A stretch of DNA of 64,000 bases from Gordonibacter sp. An230 (GCF_002159915.1 NZ_NFJP01000007.1:79278-143277); one strand, 5' to 3'; counted from the first letter of the stretch, positions 36,442 to 45,086 are shown. Made by a program: numbers and translations. The notes: a model not told the origin generated them from the letters alone.

Positions 36442-36481
36442 AGGCTGACGAACCGTCTTCATCGAGAACGCCCGAACCGCG

Positions 36482-36519
36482 AAACGCCCGCCGAACCTCT
36501 GCGGATCGGCGGGCGTTTT
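36482..36519 (+). terminator. Intrinsic terminator of smsCB
   Basis: AAACGCCCGCCGA (36482-36494) pairs with TCGGCGGGCGTTT (36506-36518): 13 bp, an 11-nt loop, ending TTTTC. Confidence 0.85.
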
Positions 36520-36697
36520 CCATGCAGCCAGAGGAGCGCCTCGCGCGAGAGGCCCATTGCAAGAAATCGGATTAGACGAGATGAAGGCAGGTGGGTGATT
36601 TGAAAGTAGCGGACCAATCTGCAGCCGACCACCCTCCTTCGGACTCGAAACTTGCTCGCAAGCGGCCCATTCTCAACCTCCCCATTCTCATGCGAAC

Positions 36698-36720
36698 GAA
36701 CGTCTCGCATGGAACATTCC
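36698..36720. repeat. Degenerate second copy of the parS-like sequence
   Basis: This 23-mer matches the site at 35437-35459 at 18 of 23 positions, read in the same orientation (core CGTCTCGCATGGAACA). It lies downstream of smsB, 1.26 kb from the first copy, in a spacer without genes. Confidence 0.35.
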
Positions 36721-36804
36721 GGGCGCCCAGCCGCAGGCAGGCGAAGGACGCAACGTGAAGAGGCTCCTTGACCGGAGACGGAAGCCCCAATGAAAAAGGC
36801 AGGG

Positions 36805-38166
36805 TCAATCCTCGAACCGGTCAACGAAATGCAGGATAACGGCCGCAGACGTAGGCGTGCAGCGCTCCCCCGGCAGACGGCGCTCGCATACGGAGATTCC
36901 ACGAGCGATGATAGCGGCCGTTGCCGGCGCGGGAATTGGCAGTTCGCCATGGGCGCACACAACCGTGCCCGAGCCGACCTGCACGCGCGTGGCAACGACC
37001 TCAACGGGGCCGAGGGCCTCTACGGCCAGGCAGATCGCGAGCACGTTCTCGAGCGCCTCTCCGTTGCCCACCTCGTGGAAATGCGTCTCGTCCACCGAAC
37101 AACCGTGTGCTGACGCCTCGGCTTCGGCGAGGATGCGGTAAACCGCGCGCATGTCGTCCTTCACGCGACCGCTCGCGGAGAGTCCATCGATGGTGGCCAG
37201 CACCTCCCTCAAATCGTGATGATGGGAGTCGGGCACGCCAGCGCCCTTCGCATCCGAAAGCACCTGCGCCCGTCGGGCTTTGGGAAGATGAAGAAGCGTC
37301 TCATGCAGAAGATGGCGGCGCGTGGCGTTCTCCTCGAGGTTCCAGCGAAGCGTCGGATTCGCTTCGGAGCCTTTCCCGCAAGACAAGGACGCGCGCGCAT
37401 GGTTGACGAGATGGGCCTGGTAACCCGCACCGAAGCCGTTGTCGATGTTGACCACCGACACGCCCGACGCACACGAGTTGAGCATGGCCAAAAGCGCCGC
37501 CACCCCGCCGAAGCTCGCGCCGTAGCCCACGCTCGTCGGCACGGCGATAACCGGACATGACGCCAGGCCGCCCACGACGCTGGCCAACGCGCCTTCCATG
37601 CCGGCCACGGCCACCACGGCACGCGCGGCGGCGATCTCGTCCATATGGGCGAGCAGCCGATGGATGCCAGCCACCCCTACATCGTAAAGGCGAACGACCT
37701 CGTTGCCCAGCACCTCGGCCGTCACAGCAGCCTCCTCGGCAACGGGCAGGTCGCTCGTGCCAGCCGCCGCGACAACCACGGAGCCCTCTCCGTCCGGCTC
37801 GGGAAGCTCTCCGAGAATGCCGATGCGCGGCAAATCCCGGTACTCGAACGAAAGCGGCACGGCGTCATCCCCATCGAAGAGCAGGCGCTCCACCTCGGCG
37901 GCCTTCTTGGCGTCGAGACGCGTTACGAGCACCCGCTTTTGGCCGGCGCACGCAAGCGCGCGGCAGATGCCCGCGATCTGCCCGGCCGTCTTCCCTTCGC
38001 CGTACACCACCTCGGACACTCCTTGGCGCATTCCGCGATGATGGTCGGCCTTCGCGTATCCGAGATCGGTGAACGGAGCCGTGCGCAAGGCGCATTCTGC
38101 CTCGTCGATGGACGCCTCTCCCTTCGCCACCCGCTCGAGCAGCGCACGCAACTCCCGCGTTTCCAT
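36805..38166 (-). CDS. LarB-LarC1 fusion protein (nickel-pincer cofactor synthesis)
   Basis: A 453-aa fusion. Residues 1 to about 255 are LarB, which carboxylates and hydrolyses nicotinate adenine dinucleotide to the pyridinium-3,5-biscarboxylate mononucleotide. PurE-like features include AGTSDLPVAEEAAVTAE, YDVGVAGIHRLL and the AVAGMEGALASVVGGL region. Residues from about 325 resemble the N-terminal domain of LarC: HHHDLREVLATIDGL, SVDETHFHEVGNGEALENVL, VGSGTVVCAHGELPIPAPAT and TPTSAAVIL. The LarC start (GDM motif) and the C-terminal nickel-inserting LarC2 domain are missing, as is larE nearby. SD GGAGGAATCC supports ATG 38166. Its promoter has a MerR-type 19-bp spacer shared with two other loci. 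Confidence 0.85.
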   Translation of the reverse strand: METRELRALLERVAKGEASIDEAECALRTAPFTDLGYAKADHHRGMRQGVSEVVYGEGKTAGQIAGICRALACAGQKRVLVTRLDAKKAAEVERLLFDGDDAVPLSFEYRDLPRIGILGELPEPDGEGSVVVAAAGTSDLPVAEEAAVTAEVLGNEVVRLYDVGVAGIHRLLAHMDEIAAARAVVAVAGMEGALASVVGGLASCPVIAVPTSVGYGASFGGVAALLAMLNSCASGVSVVNIDNGFGAGYQAHLVNHARASLSCGKGSEANPTLRWNLEENATRRHLLHETLLHLPKARRAQVLSDAKGAGVPDSHHHDLREVLATIDGLSASGRVKDDMRAVYRILAEAEASAHGCSVDETHFHEVGNGEALENVLAICLAVEALGPVEVVATRVQVGSGTVVCAHGELPIPAPATAAIIARGISVCERRLPGERCTPTSAAVILHFVDRFED

Positions 38167-38200
38167 GGATTCCTCCCTCGTCGTCGGCCCGTACGCGTCC

Positions 38201-38231
38201 ATTGAACCATATAGAGCGCACTCCAAGTCAA
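38201..38231 (-). promoter_or_regulatory. MerR-type promoter of the LarB-LarC1 gene
   Basis: TTGACT (38231-38226), a 19-nt spacer, then TTCAAT (38206-38201). The spacer begins TGGAGTGCGCTC, differing by one base from the aldo/keto reductase promoter at the same place. The second dyad arm is degenerate (CTCTAT). Confidence 0.6.
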
Positions 38232-38232
38232 G

Positions 38233-38268
38233 CAAAACGGGGCCGGCGCGCTCTGCGCCCCGACCCCG
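38233..38268 (-). terminator. Terminator of the amino-acid SBP gene
   Basis: The minus strand forms an imperfect GC stem (CGGGGTCGGGGCGC with CGCGCCGGCCCCG) followed by TTTTG. It sits just upstream of the LarB-LarC1 promoter. Confidence 0.6.
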
Positions 38269-38297
38269 CCCGTTACCATATCATATTCGACGGCGCC

Positions 38298-39305
38298 TCA
38301 AAGAAGGGCGACGTCCTCTGGCTGCACGGCGTTCCCCCCAGCTTCGGAAGAGGGCTCGGAGCCGTCGCCTTCATCGCCGGTAGCTTCCCCGGTTCCGACG
38401 TCCCCGCCTTCCCCGCCGAGAACCTCCGACTCGCCGTCATCCTCCGAACCCGTCGATGCGGCCGACGCACCCTCGGTCAAGGGCGTCGCGGACAGGTCGA
38501 GAGGCCCACCGAGCCATTTCGTCTCGATAACCGAGATCACACCGTTCCCGGTGAGCGAGGCGAGCGCATCGGAAACAGCCGTCTTGAGATCGGTGTTGCT
38601 GTCGAGCACGCCTACGCTGTAACCGCTCGGTTGCTGCATGAGCGCAACGATGTGCACATCGTCGCCGGCATTGTGCGCAGCGTAGGTTCCGATGACCGCG
38701 TCGGCGGCAACATACTGCACCTGGCCTGACTCCAGCTCGGAGAACGCGTTCTTGAGGTTGTCGGTGGTGGTGATGGTCCCTTGGTCAAACTCGTTGGTGA
38801 CGGCCCAAGCGCTCTTCGAGGATATTTGGGCGGCTACGGAGGGCTCCGAGTCGTTCGTGGGAACCTCGGCGTTCGGCTCTGCGGAGAAAAGGGCCACTGC
38901 GGTGGGCAGATAGGCCTCCGACTTCCAGAACGCCGCGTCGGTGTCGGACTTGTCGACGCCCATGACGATATCGACGCGACCGTCCGAAAGAGCCCCCTCC
39001 AGATCTGCGCCGACGTCAACGACCTCGAGCTTCAAACCGAAGCTGTCCGCCAAAGCGGCGGCAACATCCACGTCCACGCCGACGATCTTGCCGGAATCGG
39101 AGAGCTGCCCGGCAAGCGGCGCGCTGTCCGCGTTCACGCCGACGCGCAGCGTGCCGTCCTTTCCGATGGTCGGAGACGAGAGCGTCGGGGTCTTGTCGGG
39201 CGGCGTGTAGGCCTCCTTCGACGAGCAACCCGACAACGAGACGAGCAGAGCCGCAGCGCACGCGACCGCAAGACAGCAGGTCGCGAGCCTCTTCATGCGC
39301 TTCAT
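38298..39305 (-). CDS. Orphan amino-acid-type ABC substrate-binding lipoprotein with acidic tail
   Basis: Extracellular solute-binding protein family 3 (335 aa). The signal peptide ends SLSGC (lipobox, Cys near 27). The family pattern is GTLRVGVNADSAPLAGQ, VGVDVDVAAALADSFGLKLE, and DIVMGVDKSDTDAAFWKSEA, followed by the hinge VAADAVIGTYAAH. The last 60 residues are a low-complexity Gly/Glu/Asp/Ser tail, unusual for the family. No permease or ATPase gene lies nearby, so it either feeds a remote transporter or acts as a sensor. Start ATG 39305 has GGAGG about 10 nt upstream; the Met at 39296 is an alternative. Monocistronic. Confidence 0.87.
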   Translation of the reverse strand: MKRMKRLATCCLAVACAAALLVSLSGCSSKEAYTPPDKTPTLSSPTIGKDGTLRVGVNADSAPLAGQLSDSGKIVGVDVDVAAALADSFGLKLEVVDVGADLEGALSDGRVDIVMGVDKSDTDAAFWKSEAYLPTAVALFSAEPNAEVPTNDSEPSVAAQISSKSAWAVTNEFDQGTITTTDNLKNAFSELESGQVQYVAADAVIGTYAAHNAGDDVHIVALMQQPSGYSVGVLDSNTDLKTAVSDALASLTGNGVISVIETKWLGGPLDLSATPLTEGASAASTGSEDDGESEVLGGEGGDVGTGEATGDEGDGSEPSSEAGGNAVQPEDVALL

Positions 39306-39853
39306 AACCGGTGGGCCTCCATCTAGCGTGCGTCGTTTGCATGCGCTTCTTCCGACTGACCTAGTCTTTGCCCCCACACTCGCGCACCGGAGCGGAGCTT
39401 GCGCCCATGCCCTCTCGCCCGTCGCGGCGGTATGCCGCATCGAGTAAACGGGCGGTGCGTCTTACCTCTAGGATACGCCATGATCGCCGCGCAGGGCGCG
39501 GCTTACGTGGGTCCTTTCGACCGCATCTGCCGTGGACTGAGGCGAAACGCCCGCAACTACAGACTCGAAAGAAGCATGGCTAGTGTATCAGAACATGAAA
39601 AGCCCCGGAAGCCGCGGCGCAGAATCTGCGGGAATAGCGCGACCGTCGCCGCATCCGCCCGAATTGCGCGTTCGACGCGCGCCAGCCGCATACGATCATC
39701 GCACGCGCCAACCGCATGGAACCCGCGTGGGAAACGAGAGCGCGGCGCGCGACATCCATGCGGAATCGACGCCGGAAGCGTGTTGGACCGACGAGCGCTC
39801 GGCATTATCGCGCGTTGTTCGAAACGTGGGGCAGCCCATGCTATCCTCGGCGG
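39306..39853. other. Divergent spacer between SBP and comF
   Basis: No gene is recognisable. TATCCT on the minus strand (39475-39470) may be the -10 of the SBP gene. The right end holds the TATCCT box of comF. Confidence 0.35.
39842..39847 (+). promoter_or_regulatory. -10 hexamer of leaderless comF promoter
   Basis: TATCCT, then CGGCGG (6 nt), then ATG 39854. No Shine-Dalgarno is present, so the mRNA is probably leaderless. Confidence 0.45.
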
Positions 39854-40678
39854 ATGAGGATCTTCGAAACCGCATTCCCCGACCCGCCCGCAGAGGACCT
39901 GCGCGCCACGATGGCGGCGAATCCGCCCTCGCCGCGGCGCGCAGGTTTTCTGAGCACGGCGAAACTGTACGCTCACGGCGCCGCCGAAGCGTTCGCAGAG
40001 ACGTTGTGGCCCACCCGTTGCGCCGTATGTGACGAGCCTGGTGAGGTGTTGTGCGCACGATGCAGCCTCGATCTGCCGCACATCGACTGGTGGCGTGCCT
40101 GCCCGCGCTGCGGCGCCCCGTTCGGACGCGTGCAGTGCAGCGAGTGCAACGACGTGATGCTGGCCGCCTCGGGACGCGATCGCCTGCCCTTCGACGGCTG
40201 CGCGAGCGCAGCCGCTTACGACGACGCGACGGCCCGCATCGTGCGCACCTGGAAGGATGCCGGCGAACGACGGCTCGCCGACGCCATGGCCGCGCTGATG
40301 GCCCCTTTGGTTCCGCCTTCTTGGCTTGCCGGGAGTCCGGCCGTCGTGCCCGTGCCGGCCACCTCCGCAGCCCGCAGGAAGCGGGGTTTTGACCATATCG
40401 ACGAGCTTTCGCGAGCAGTGGCCGAGCGCCTCGGACTGGCTGTGGCGCCCCTGCTGGCCCCGCCGCATGCCCACGATCAGCGCGCGCTCGCCCGCCGCGG
40501 TCGCCTGGAGAATATGCAGGGCCGCTTCGCCCCTTTGCCTGGCGCGAGCGCGCCGTCGTCGGCGATCATCGTTGACGATGTGTGCACCACCGGCGCCACC
40601 CTGTTCGCCGCCTCCGACGCCGTCCGCGCGGCAGGCGCCCGCACCGTTTTCTGCCTCACTTTCGCACGCGTCTGGTAA
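39854..40678 (+). CDS. comF: ComF-family phosphoribosyltransferase-like protein
   Basis: Cytoplasmic protein of 274 aa, linked in competent bacteria to DNA uptake; otherwise of unclear role. An N-terminal zinc-ribbon carries CAVCDEPGEVLCARC and CPRCGAPFGRVQCSEC. Then come the double-psi region (AYDDATARIVRTWKDAGERR) and the PRTase P-loop-like AIIVDDVCTTGAT with the adjacent acidic pair. The KRGFDH element typical of ComF (RRKRGFDHIDELSRAVAERL) is present. The ATG at 39854 is the first Met of the conserved region and follows a TATCCT box by 6 nt. No other competence gene is in the window. Confidence 0.9.
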   Translation: MRIFETAFPDPPAEDLRATMAANPPSPRRAGFLSTAKLYAHGAAEAFAETLWPTRCAVCDEPGEVLCARCSLDLPHIDWWRACPRCGAPFGRVQCSECNDVMLAASGRDRLPFDGCASAAAYDDATARIVRTWKDAGERRLADAMAALMAPLVPPSWLAGSPAVVPVPATSAARRKRGFDHIDELSRAVAERLGLAVAPLLAPPHAHDQRALARRGRLENMQGRFAPLPGASAPSSAIIVDDVCTTGATLFAASDAVRAAGARTVFCLTFARVW

Positions 40679-41695
40679 GGAGGCTCTCGCAAAAACCGTA
40701 CCCGAAAGCCTGTCGGATGCGTCCGGCCGATGACGAATCGACCCTCTGCCGAGCCGTCGTTCGCAAGGGTCGGGCAGGCCGTTGCGCACGACCTCGGCAG
40801 CGGCTTCGCGGAGTTCCTTTCGCCCAACAAGGCGCCCTGCCGCGTCCGATCGCGAGGAACCGCTCCAAGCTCAACGGGTGCGAGCCCGCGCCGACCTCGA
40901 CCGAACAGGAAGAGGCGCCGGCCATGGCTGAAAACGACGGAAAGCCGCCATCGCGCACGGCGCTTTCCGATAGAAGGCACTCGCCCGAGCGAGCCGACTA
41001 AGGATGCGCGGCGAGGGCTTCGCCGTCGCCGATCCGTCGCCTTCCGAGCGCGGCCTTCCGTCGTTTCCCACCACGGAGCCGATCCGCCCATGCCGCGCCG
41101 CAGCCCGCAGGGACCGGAAACGGCCGGTCGTGCACGGCCCTTCCGACAAGACAAAGCCCTTGTCTCTAGACAGGAGGTCCTTCGCATCGACCGGCCCAAC
41201 GACCCTGCCCGAGGTCCAGCGAGCGCGAGCGCTTACCGATGGCGGTTCAACATGGAGGAGAGTATTTCGCCGCCAAACCACCGTTAACACGAACACATGT
41301 TCGCCTGATCTCGCACCAACCCTTCCGACCAGACGTTTCGGATTCCCTTTCCGCCCGACGGGCGGAACCTTCCGAAGCGCTGGCAGAGCCTTGCGAGACA
41401 GGCCGTCCTAGACGATGTCAATGGAGTTTAGCAGCGAGGAAAGCGCGTTTGGCACGGAATTGAGCCCGTGGCAGCGATTCGGTAGTTTTCAGATCGGTTC
41501 TTCGCTGCCTCTCGGAAAAACCTCAGGTCAGTATTCTTTCGATCGTCCATTCCATTGCCACAGATCGAAATTCGCGCCTAAACGCGCAGCGGTCTCCGCC
41601 AAATCGCCGCCAGCCGGAGCCGAGCCAACCGCCGCACCCGTCCCCGAAGCCTTCGCAGAGCCTCCTTCGCCCATTGCGAGCCGATCCGCCGCAGG
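40679..41695. other. 1-kb GC-rich spacer without recognisable gene
   Basis: Long open frames exist on both strands but lack ribosome sites and domain-like sequence. I see no strong hairpin, promoter or repeat. An AT-richer end (41410-41560) lies downstream of the glycosyltransferase gene. Confidence 0.4.
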
Positions 41696-43024
41696 CTACA
41701 TCATGCGCTCGCTCCGCGACTCGGCACGGGACGCCTCCGAGAGCTCCGCCACGTCCACCGAGATGCTGTGCCTGATGGGCTTCCAGTTGCACTTTTTCAC
41801 AAGCGCCACGAGCGCGATGGGCACGTAAGTGAGCATGAAGAACGGGAAGGTGAACATGTAGCGCACCTTCTTCGCCGTGGTGGAGCGGATGGAGTCCCAC
41901 TCGACGAACGTGGTCAGCACGCCGAACATGAACATGAACACGAGATAGTTCATCAGGCAGAAGCAGATGGAGGACACCGACGAGGCCACCATGATGCCCG
42001 TGGACATGGCGCCGGTGAGGCTGAGGAAGACGATGATGGCGTTGAACAGCACCGACACGATGGTTAAAAGCATGCCCGGAGCGATGGTCATCAGCATATC
42101 GTAGCATGCGAAACGCGAACCTTTCGGATTGGTGGCGACGCCCTTGGCCAAACGCGCTCCATAGTGCCAGAATACCTGATAGAAGCCCTTGGCCCAGCGG
42201 AAGCGCTGGTTCCACGAATCGCGGAAGGTGATGGGCTGCTCATCGTAGAGGACGGCCGTGGGCGTGTAGCTGATGCGCGTGCCCTCGAGGATGCTGTTCG
42301 CCGAGAACTCGATGTCCTCGGTGAGCAAGTGCCACTTCCAGCCGCCGTTCCTTTCTATGATGTCGGCGGCGACGAAAAAGCCCGTGCCGGACACCGCGCA
42401 GCTCGTGTTAAGCGTGAGGCGCGCCTGGTTGAGGAATTTCGCCTCGCGCAGAAACCACACGGCGTAACCGGCGGAGATCCAGTTCGAGTCGTAGTTCTTT
42501 GAGTTGCGGTAGCTCGTGGAGGCCTTCGCGCCGGCATCGAAGGTCTTGTTCATCTCGCGGAAGTAATTCACGTCGAGCACGTTGTCGGCGTCGAAGACGA
42601 AGTACGCCTCGTAGCCGCGGTCGCCGTACTGCTCGCGGATGGCCTGGAAGCCGTAGTCGAGCGCGTAGCCCTTCCCCACCTCCTTCTGATTGAAGCGGGG
42701 GAACACGATGGCGCCGGCCTCGCGGGCCACCTTGGCCGTGTCGTCGGTGCAGTTGTCGGCGATCACGAACACGTCGATGAGGCCTGAAGGGTAGTTCTGC
42801 ACTTTGATGGAGTGGATGAGGTCGCCGATGACGGCGCTCTCGTTGCGCGCCGAGATGACGGCGGCGAACTTGTGGTTGCGCTTCGCCTCGAGCCGCTTGG
42901 GCTTGCGCGTCAGCACCACGAACACGTAGTAGAGCTGATACGTGTAGCAAATCGTGAACACGAGGAACACGCTGAAGTTGAAGATATCGACGAACGAGAT
43001 CTGCGAGAAAAACTGGTCCAGCAC
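41696..43024 (-). CDS. Membrane glycosyltransferase family 2 (processive type)
   Basis: Integral membrane glycosyltransferase (442 aa). An N-terminal TM helix (about 10-35) is followed by the GT-A domain: AAVISARNESAVIGDLIHSI, FVIADNCTDDTA, VFDADN as the D-x-D-type metal site, a GTGFFV acceptor region, TEDIEFS, and the QRFRWAKG motif (Q/RxxRW) of processive enzymes. Four to five C-terminal TM segments follow. This is the layout of cellulose-synthase/hyaluronan-synthase-like or icaA-type enzymes making or exporting a surface polysaccharide. The start is GTG 43024 with AAAGGAG upstream. Single gene; the product sugar is unknown. Confidence 0.9.
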   Translation of the reverse strand: MLDQFFSQISFVDIFNFSVFLVFTICYTYQLYYVFVVLTRKPKRLEAKRNHKFAAVISARNESAVIGDLIHSIKVQNYPSGLIDVFVIADNCTDDTAKVAREAGAIVFPRFNQKEVGKGYALDYGFQAIREQYGDRGYEAYFVFDADNVLDVNYFREMNKTFDAGAKASTSYRNSKNYDSNWISAGYAVWFLREAKFLNQARLTLNTSCAVSGTGFFVAADIIERNGGWKWHLLTEDIEFSANSILEGTRISYTPTAVLYDEQPITFRDSWNQRFRWAKGFYQVFWHYGARLAKGVATNPKGSRFACYDMLMTIAPGMLLTIVSVLFNAIIVFLSLTGAMSTGIMVASSVSSICFCLMNYLVFMFMFGVLTTFVEWDSIRSTTAKKVRYMFTFPFFMLTYVPIALVALVKKCNWKPIRHSISVDVAELSEASRAESRSERMM

Positions 43025-43483
43025 CTTTGCTCCTTTGTCAGGCCGCCCTTCCTCCTCGCGGCCGTGCCGTCGCGCTCCCGACGATGAGGAGGCGTCCTAT
43101 CCTTCGAGGACGCCCGCGCCTCCAATCAAGGATCGCGCAGCGCCGCAGACCCGCCGCGCCGGGGCGTCGAAAGGTCGAGCGCTGTTCCAAACGGATGAGA
43201 TTATAGCTGCCCACCTGGCGAGAAGACCGACAACGAAGCTCTTCGTTGCCGTTTCTTCCTTTTTCACCGAAGAAATCACCGGGAAGAACACACGTTCTGC
43301 ATACGAACTCCATAAGCACCTGGACGAATGCTCTCAACCACGCCTCCCGGCGAGCACTTGCCTTCCTGTGTCCTCCGTCCGTTTTATGAAACGGACGATC
43401 CCCCTCCAAGGCCGTGCGCCACCCTGTGATATTCTCAAAAGCCGATCGAATAAGACACGCACACCGCATCGTTTGGAGGCATC
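43025..43483. other. Divergent spacer between glycosyltransferase and ahcY
   Basis: No gene and no SAH or SAM riboswitch-like structure is seen by eye. TGTGATATTCTC (about 43423-43434) is the best -10-like element for ahcY. Confidence 0.35.
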
Positions 43484-44749
43484 ATGCCCGAGAACCACGA
43501 CATCAAGGACATCAACCTGGCCGACGAGGGCCTTGCCCGCATCCTGTGGGCCGACCGCGACATGCCCGTGCTCGCGTCCATCCGCGAGCGCTTCGAGCGC
43601 GAGAAGCCGCTTGCGGGCGTGCGCATCGGCGCCTGCATGCACGTGACCACCGAGACGGCGAACCTCATGCGCGCGCTCACGGCCTCCGGCGCGCAGGTGG
43701 CGCTGTGCGCGAGCAACCCGTTGTCCACCCAGGACGACACGGCCGCCGCGCTCGTGCGCGACTTCGGCATCAGCGTGTTCGCCATCGCCGGCGAGGACGC
43801 CGACACCTACAACCGCCATATCGAGGCCGTCATCGCCACCGACCCGCAGATCATCATGGACGACGGCGCCGACCTCGACACCGCGCTGCACACCCGCTTC
43901 ACCGACAAGCTGGCCGGCGTGGTTGGCGGCACCGAGGAGACCACGACGGGCGTCGTGCGCCTCATGTCCATGGCGGCCGAGGGCACGCTCGCCTACCCCG
44001 TATTCAACATCAACGACGCCAACACGAAGCACTGCTTCGACAACCACTACGGCACCGGCCAGTCCACGCTCGACGGCATCATCCGCGCCACGAACCGCCT
44101 TCTGTGCGGCCGCACCATCGTCATCTCGGGCTACGGCTACTGCGGCAGCGGACTCGCCCTGCGCGCGAAGGGCATGGGCATGCGCGTGATCGTGTGCGAG
44201 GTGGACCCCTTGAAGGCGCTCGAGGCGCACATGGAGGGCTACGAGGTGATGCCCGCGGCCGAGGCGGCGCGCTTCGCCGACGTGTGGGTGACCGTCACCG
44301 GCAACTGCAAGGTGGTGGACGGCCCGGCCTTCGAGAACATGAAGGACGGCGCGATCATCTGCAACTCCGGCCACTTCGACTCCGAGATCAACCTCGTGTG
44401 GCTTGAGGAGCACGCCGTGAAGAAGGAGGAGCTGAAGCCGCTCGTGGAGGAGTACACGCTCGCGGACGGCCGCACGGTCATCGTGCTGGCGCAGGGACGC
44501 CTCGTGAACCTGTCGTGCGCCGAGGGGCACCCCGCGAGCGTCATGGACATGAGTTTCGCGAACCAGGCGCTGGCCGCCGAGTACCTCTACCAGCATGCGG
44601 GCGAGTTGGAGAACAAGGTGTACGACGTGCCGGCCGCCATCGACGAGGGCGTGGCGCGCGTGAAGCTGGAGACGCTCGGCATCGCCATCGACGAGCTCAC
44701 CGAGGAGCAGATCAAGTACATGAACAGCTGGAACTTCGAGACGCTGTAG
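43484..44749 (+). CDS. ahcY: Adenosylhomocysteinase
   Basis: Hydrolyses S-adenosylhomocysteine to adenosine and homocysteine, using bound NAD, in the methyl cycle. The 421-aa length fits the short bacterial/archaeal form. Motifs: GACMHVTTETANLMRAL near the N-terminus, ALCASNPLSTQDD, GGTEETTTGVVRL, the catalytic region VFNINDANTKHCFDNHYGTG (Lys and Asp pair), the NAD fold SGYGYCGSGLALRAKGMG, and NSGHFDSEI. It ends with the conserved KYMNSWNFETL-type terminus. SD TTGGAGG precedes ATG 43484. Single gene with a GC hairpin downstream. Confidence 0.96.
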   Translation: MPENHDIKDINLADEGLARILWADRDMPVLASIRERFEREKPLAGVRIGACMHVTTETANLMRALTASGAQVALCASNPLSTQDDTAAALVRDFGISVFAIAGEDADTYNRHIEAVIATDPQIIMDDGADLDTALHTRFTDKLAGVVGGTEETTTGVVRLMSMAAEGTLAYPVFNINDANTKHCFDNHYGTGQSTLDGIIRATNRLLCGRTIVISGYGYCGSGLALRAKGMGMRVIVCEVDPLKALEAHMEGYEVMPAAEAARFADVWVTVTGNCKVVDGPAFENMKDGAIICNSGHFDSEINLVWLEEHAVKKEELKPLVEEYTLADGRTVIVLAQGRLVNLSCAEGHPASVMDMSFANQALAAEYLYQHAGELENKVYDVPAAIDEGVARVKLETLGIAIDELTEEQIKYMNSWNFETL

Positions 44750-44774
44750 ACCGCACTTGACGAGAGGCGCGAAC

Positions 44775-44802
44775 GGGAGCGGGGCGGCGCGATCCCCGCT
44801 CC
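44775..44802 (+). terminator. GC hairpin downstream of ahcY
   Basis: GGAGCGGGG (44776-44784) and CCCCGCTCC (44794-44802) form a 9-bp stem with no U-tract. The following 220 nt up to the next promoter contain nothing recognisable. Confidence 0.4.
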
Positions 44803-45023
44803 TCCAAAACAGCCCCGCCCCCTCGAACCTCCTCGGCCCCTCGGCCTCCTCCCCTGCTCCCCTCGCACCTCTGCTCCCTCCGGTCGCTCTCGCCCAAGGA
44901 CCAGGCGCATTCGACCTCATCCAAGCGAACCTCCGCCCTGCCCTTCGCTCTCCGTTGAATTGCTGGGGACGAGGCTTCCTATCGTGGGTACTCATCCAAA
45001 CGAACCCCTGCCCTGCCCCCCTC

Positions 45024-45054
45024 TTGACTTGGAGTACGCTCCAAAGAGCATACT
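45024..45054 (+). promoter_or_regulatory. MerR-type promoter of the aldo/keto reductase gene
   Basis: TTGACT (45024-45029), a 19-nt spacer and CATACT (45049-45054). The spacer contains the dyad TTGGAG-TACG-CTCCAA (45029-45044). An over-long spacer with a centred dyad is how MerR-family activators (NmlR/AdhR class) work. Confidence 0.65.
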
Positions 45055-45086
45055 GGACCTCGGCAACAAGACGAGAGGAGCCGGCT

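Noticed and set aside
40730..41287. Possible gene in the 1-kb spacer after comF
   Set aside because: No ribosome site, biased Arg/Pro/Ser composition, and equally long frames on the opposite strand.
41415..41828. Plus-strand frame overlapping the 3' end of the glycosyltransferase gene
   Set aside because: Most of it is antisense to coding sequence with a clear family assignment, and it has no SD.
43025..43483. SAH or SAM riboswitch before the adenosylhomocysteinase gene
   Set aside because: I could not form the conserved cores by eye. A covariance-model search would be decisive.
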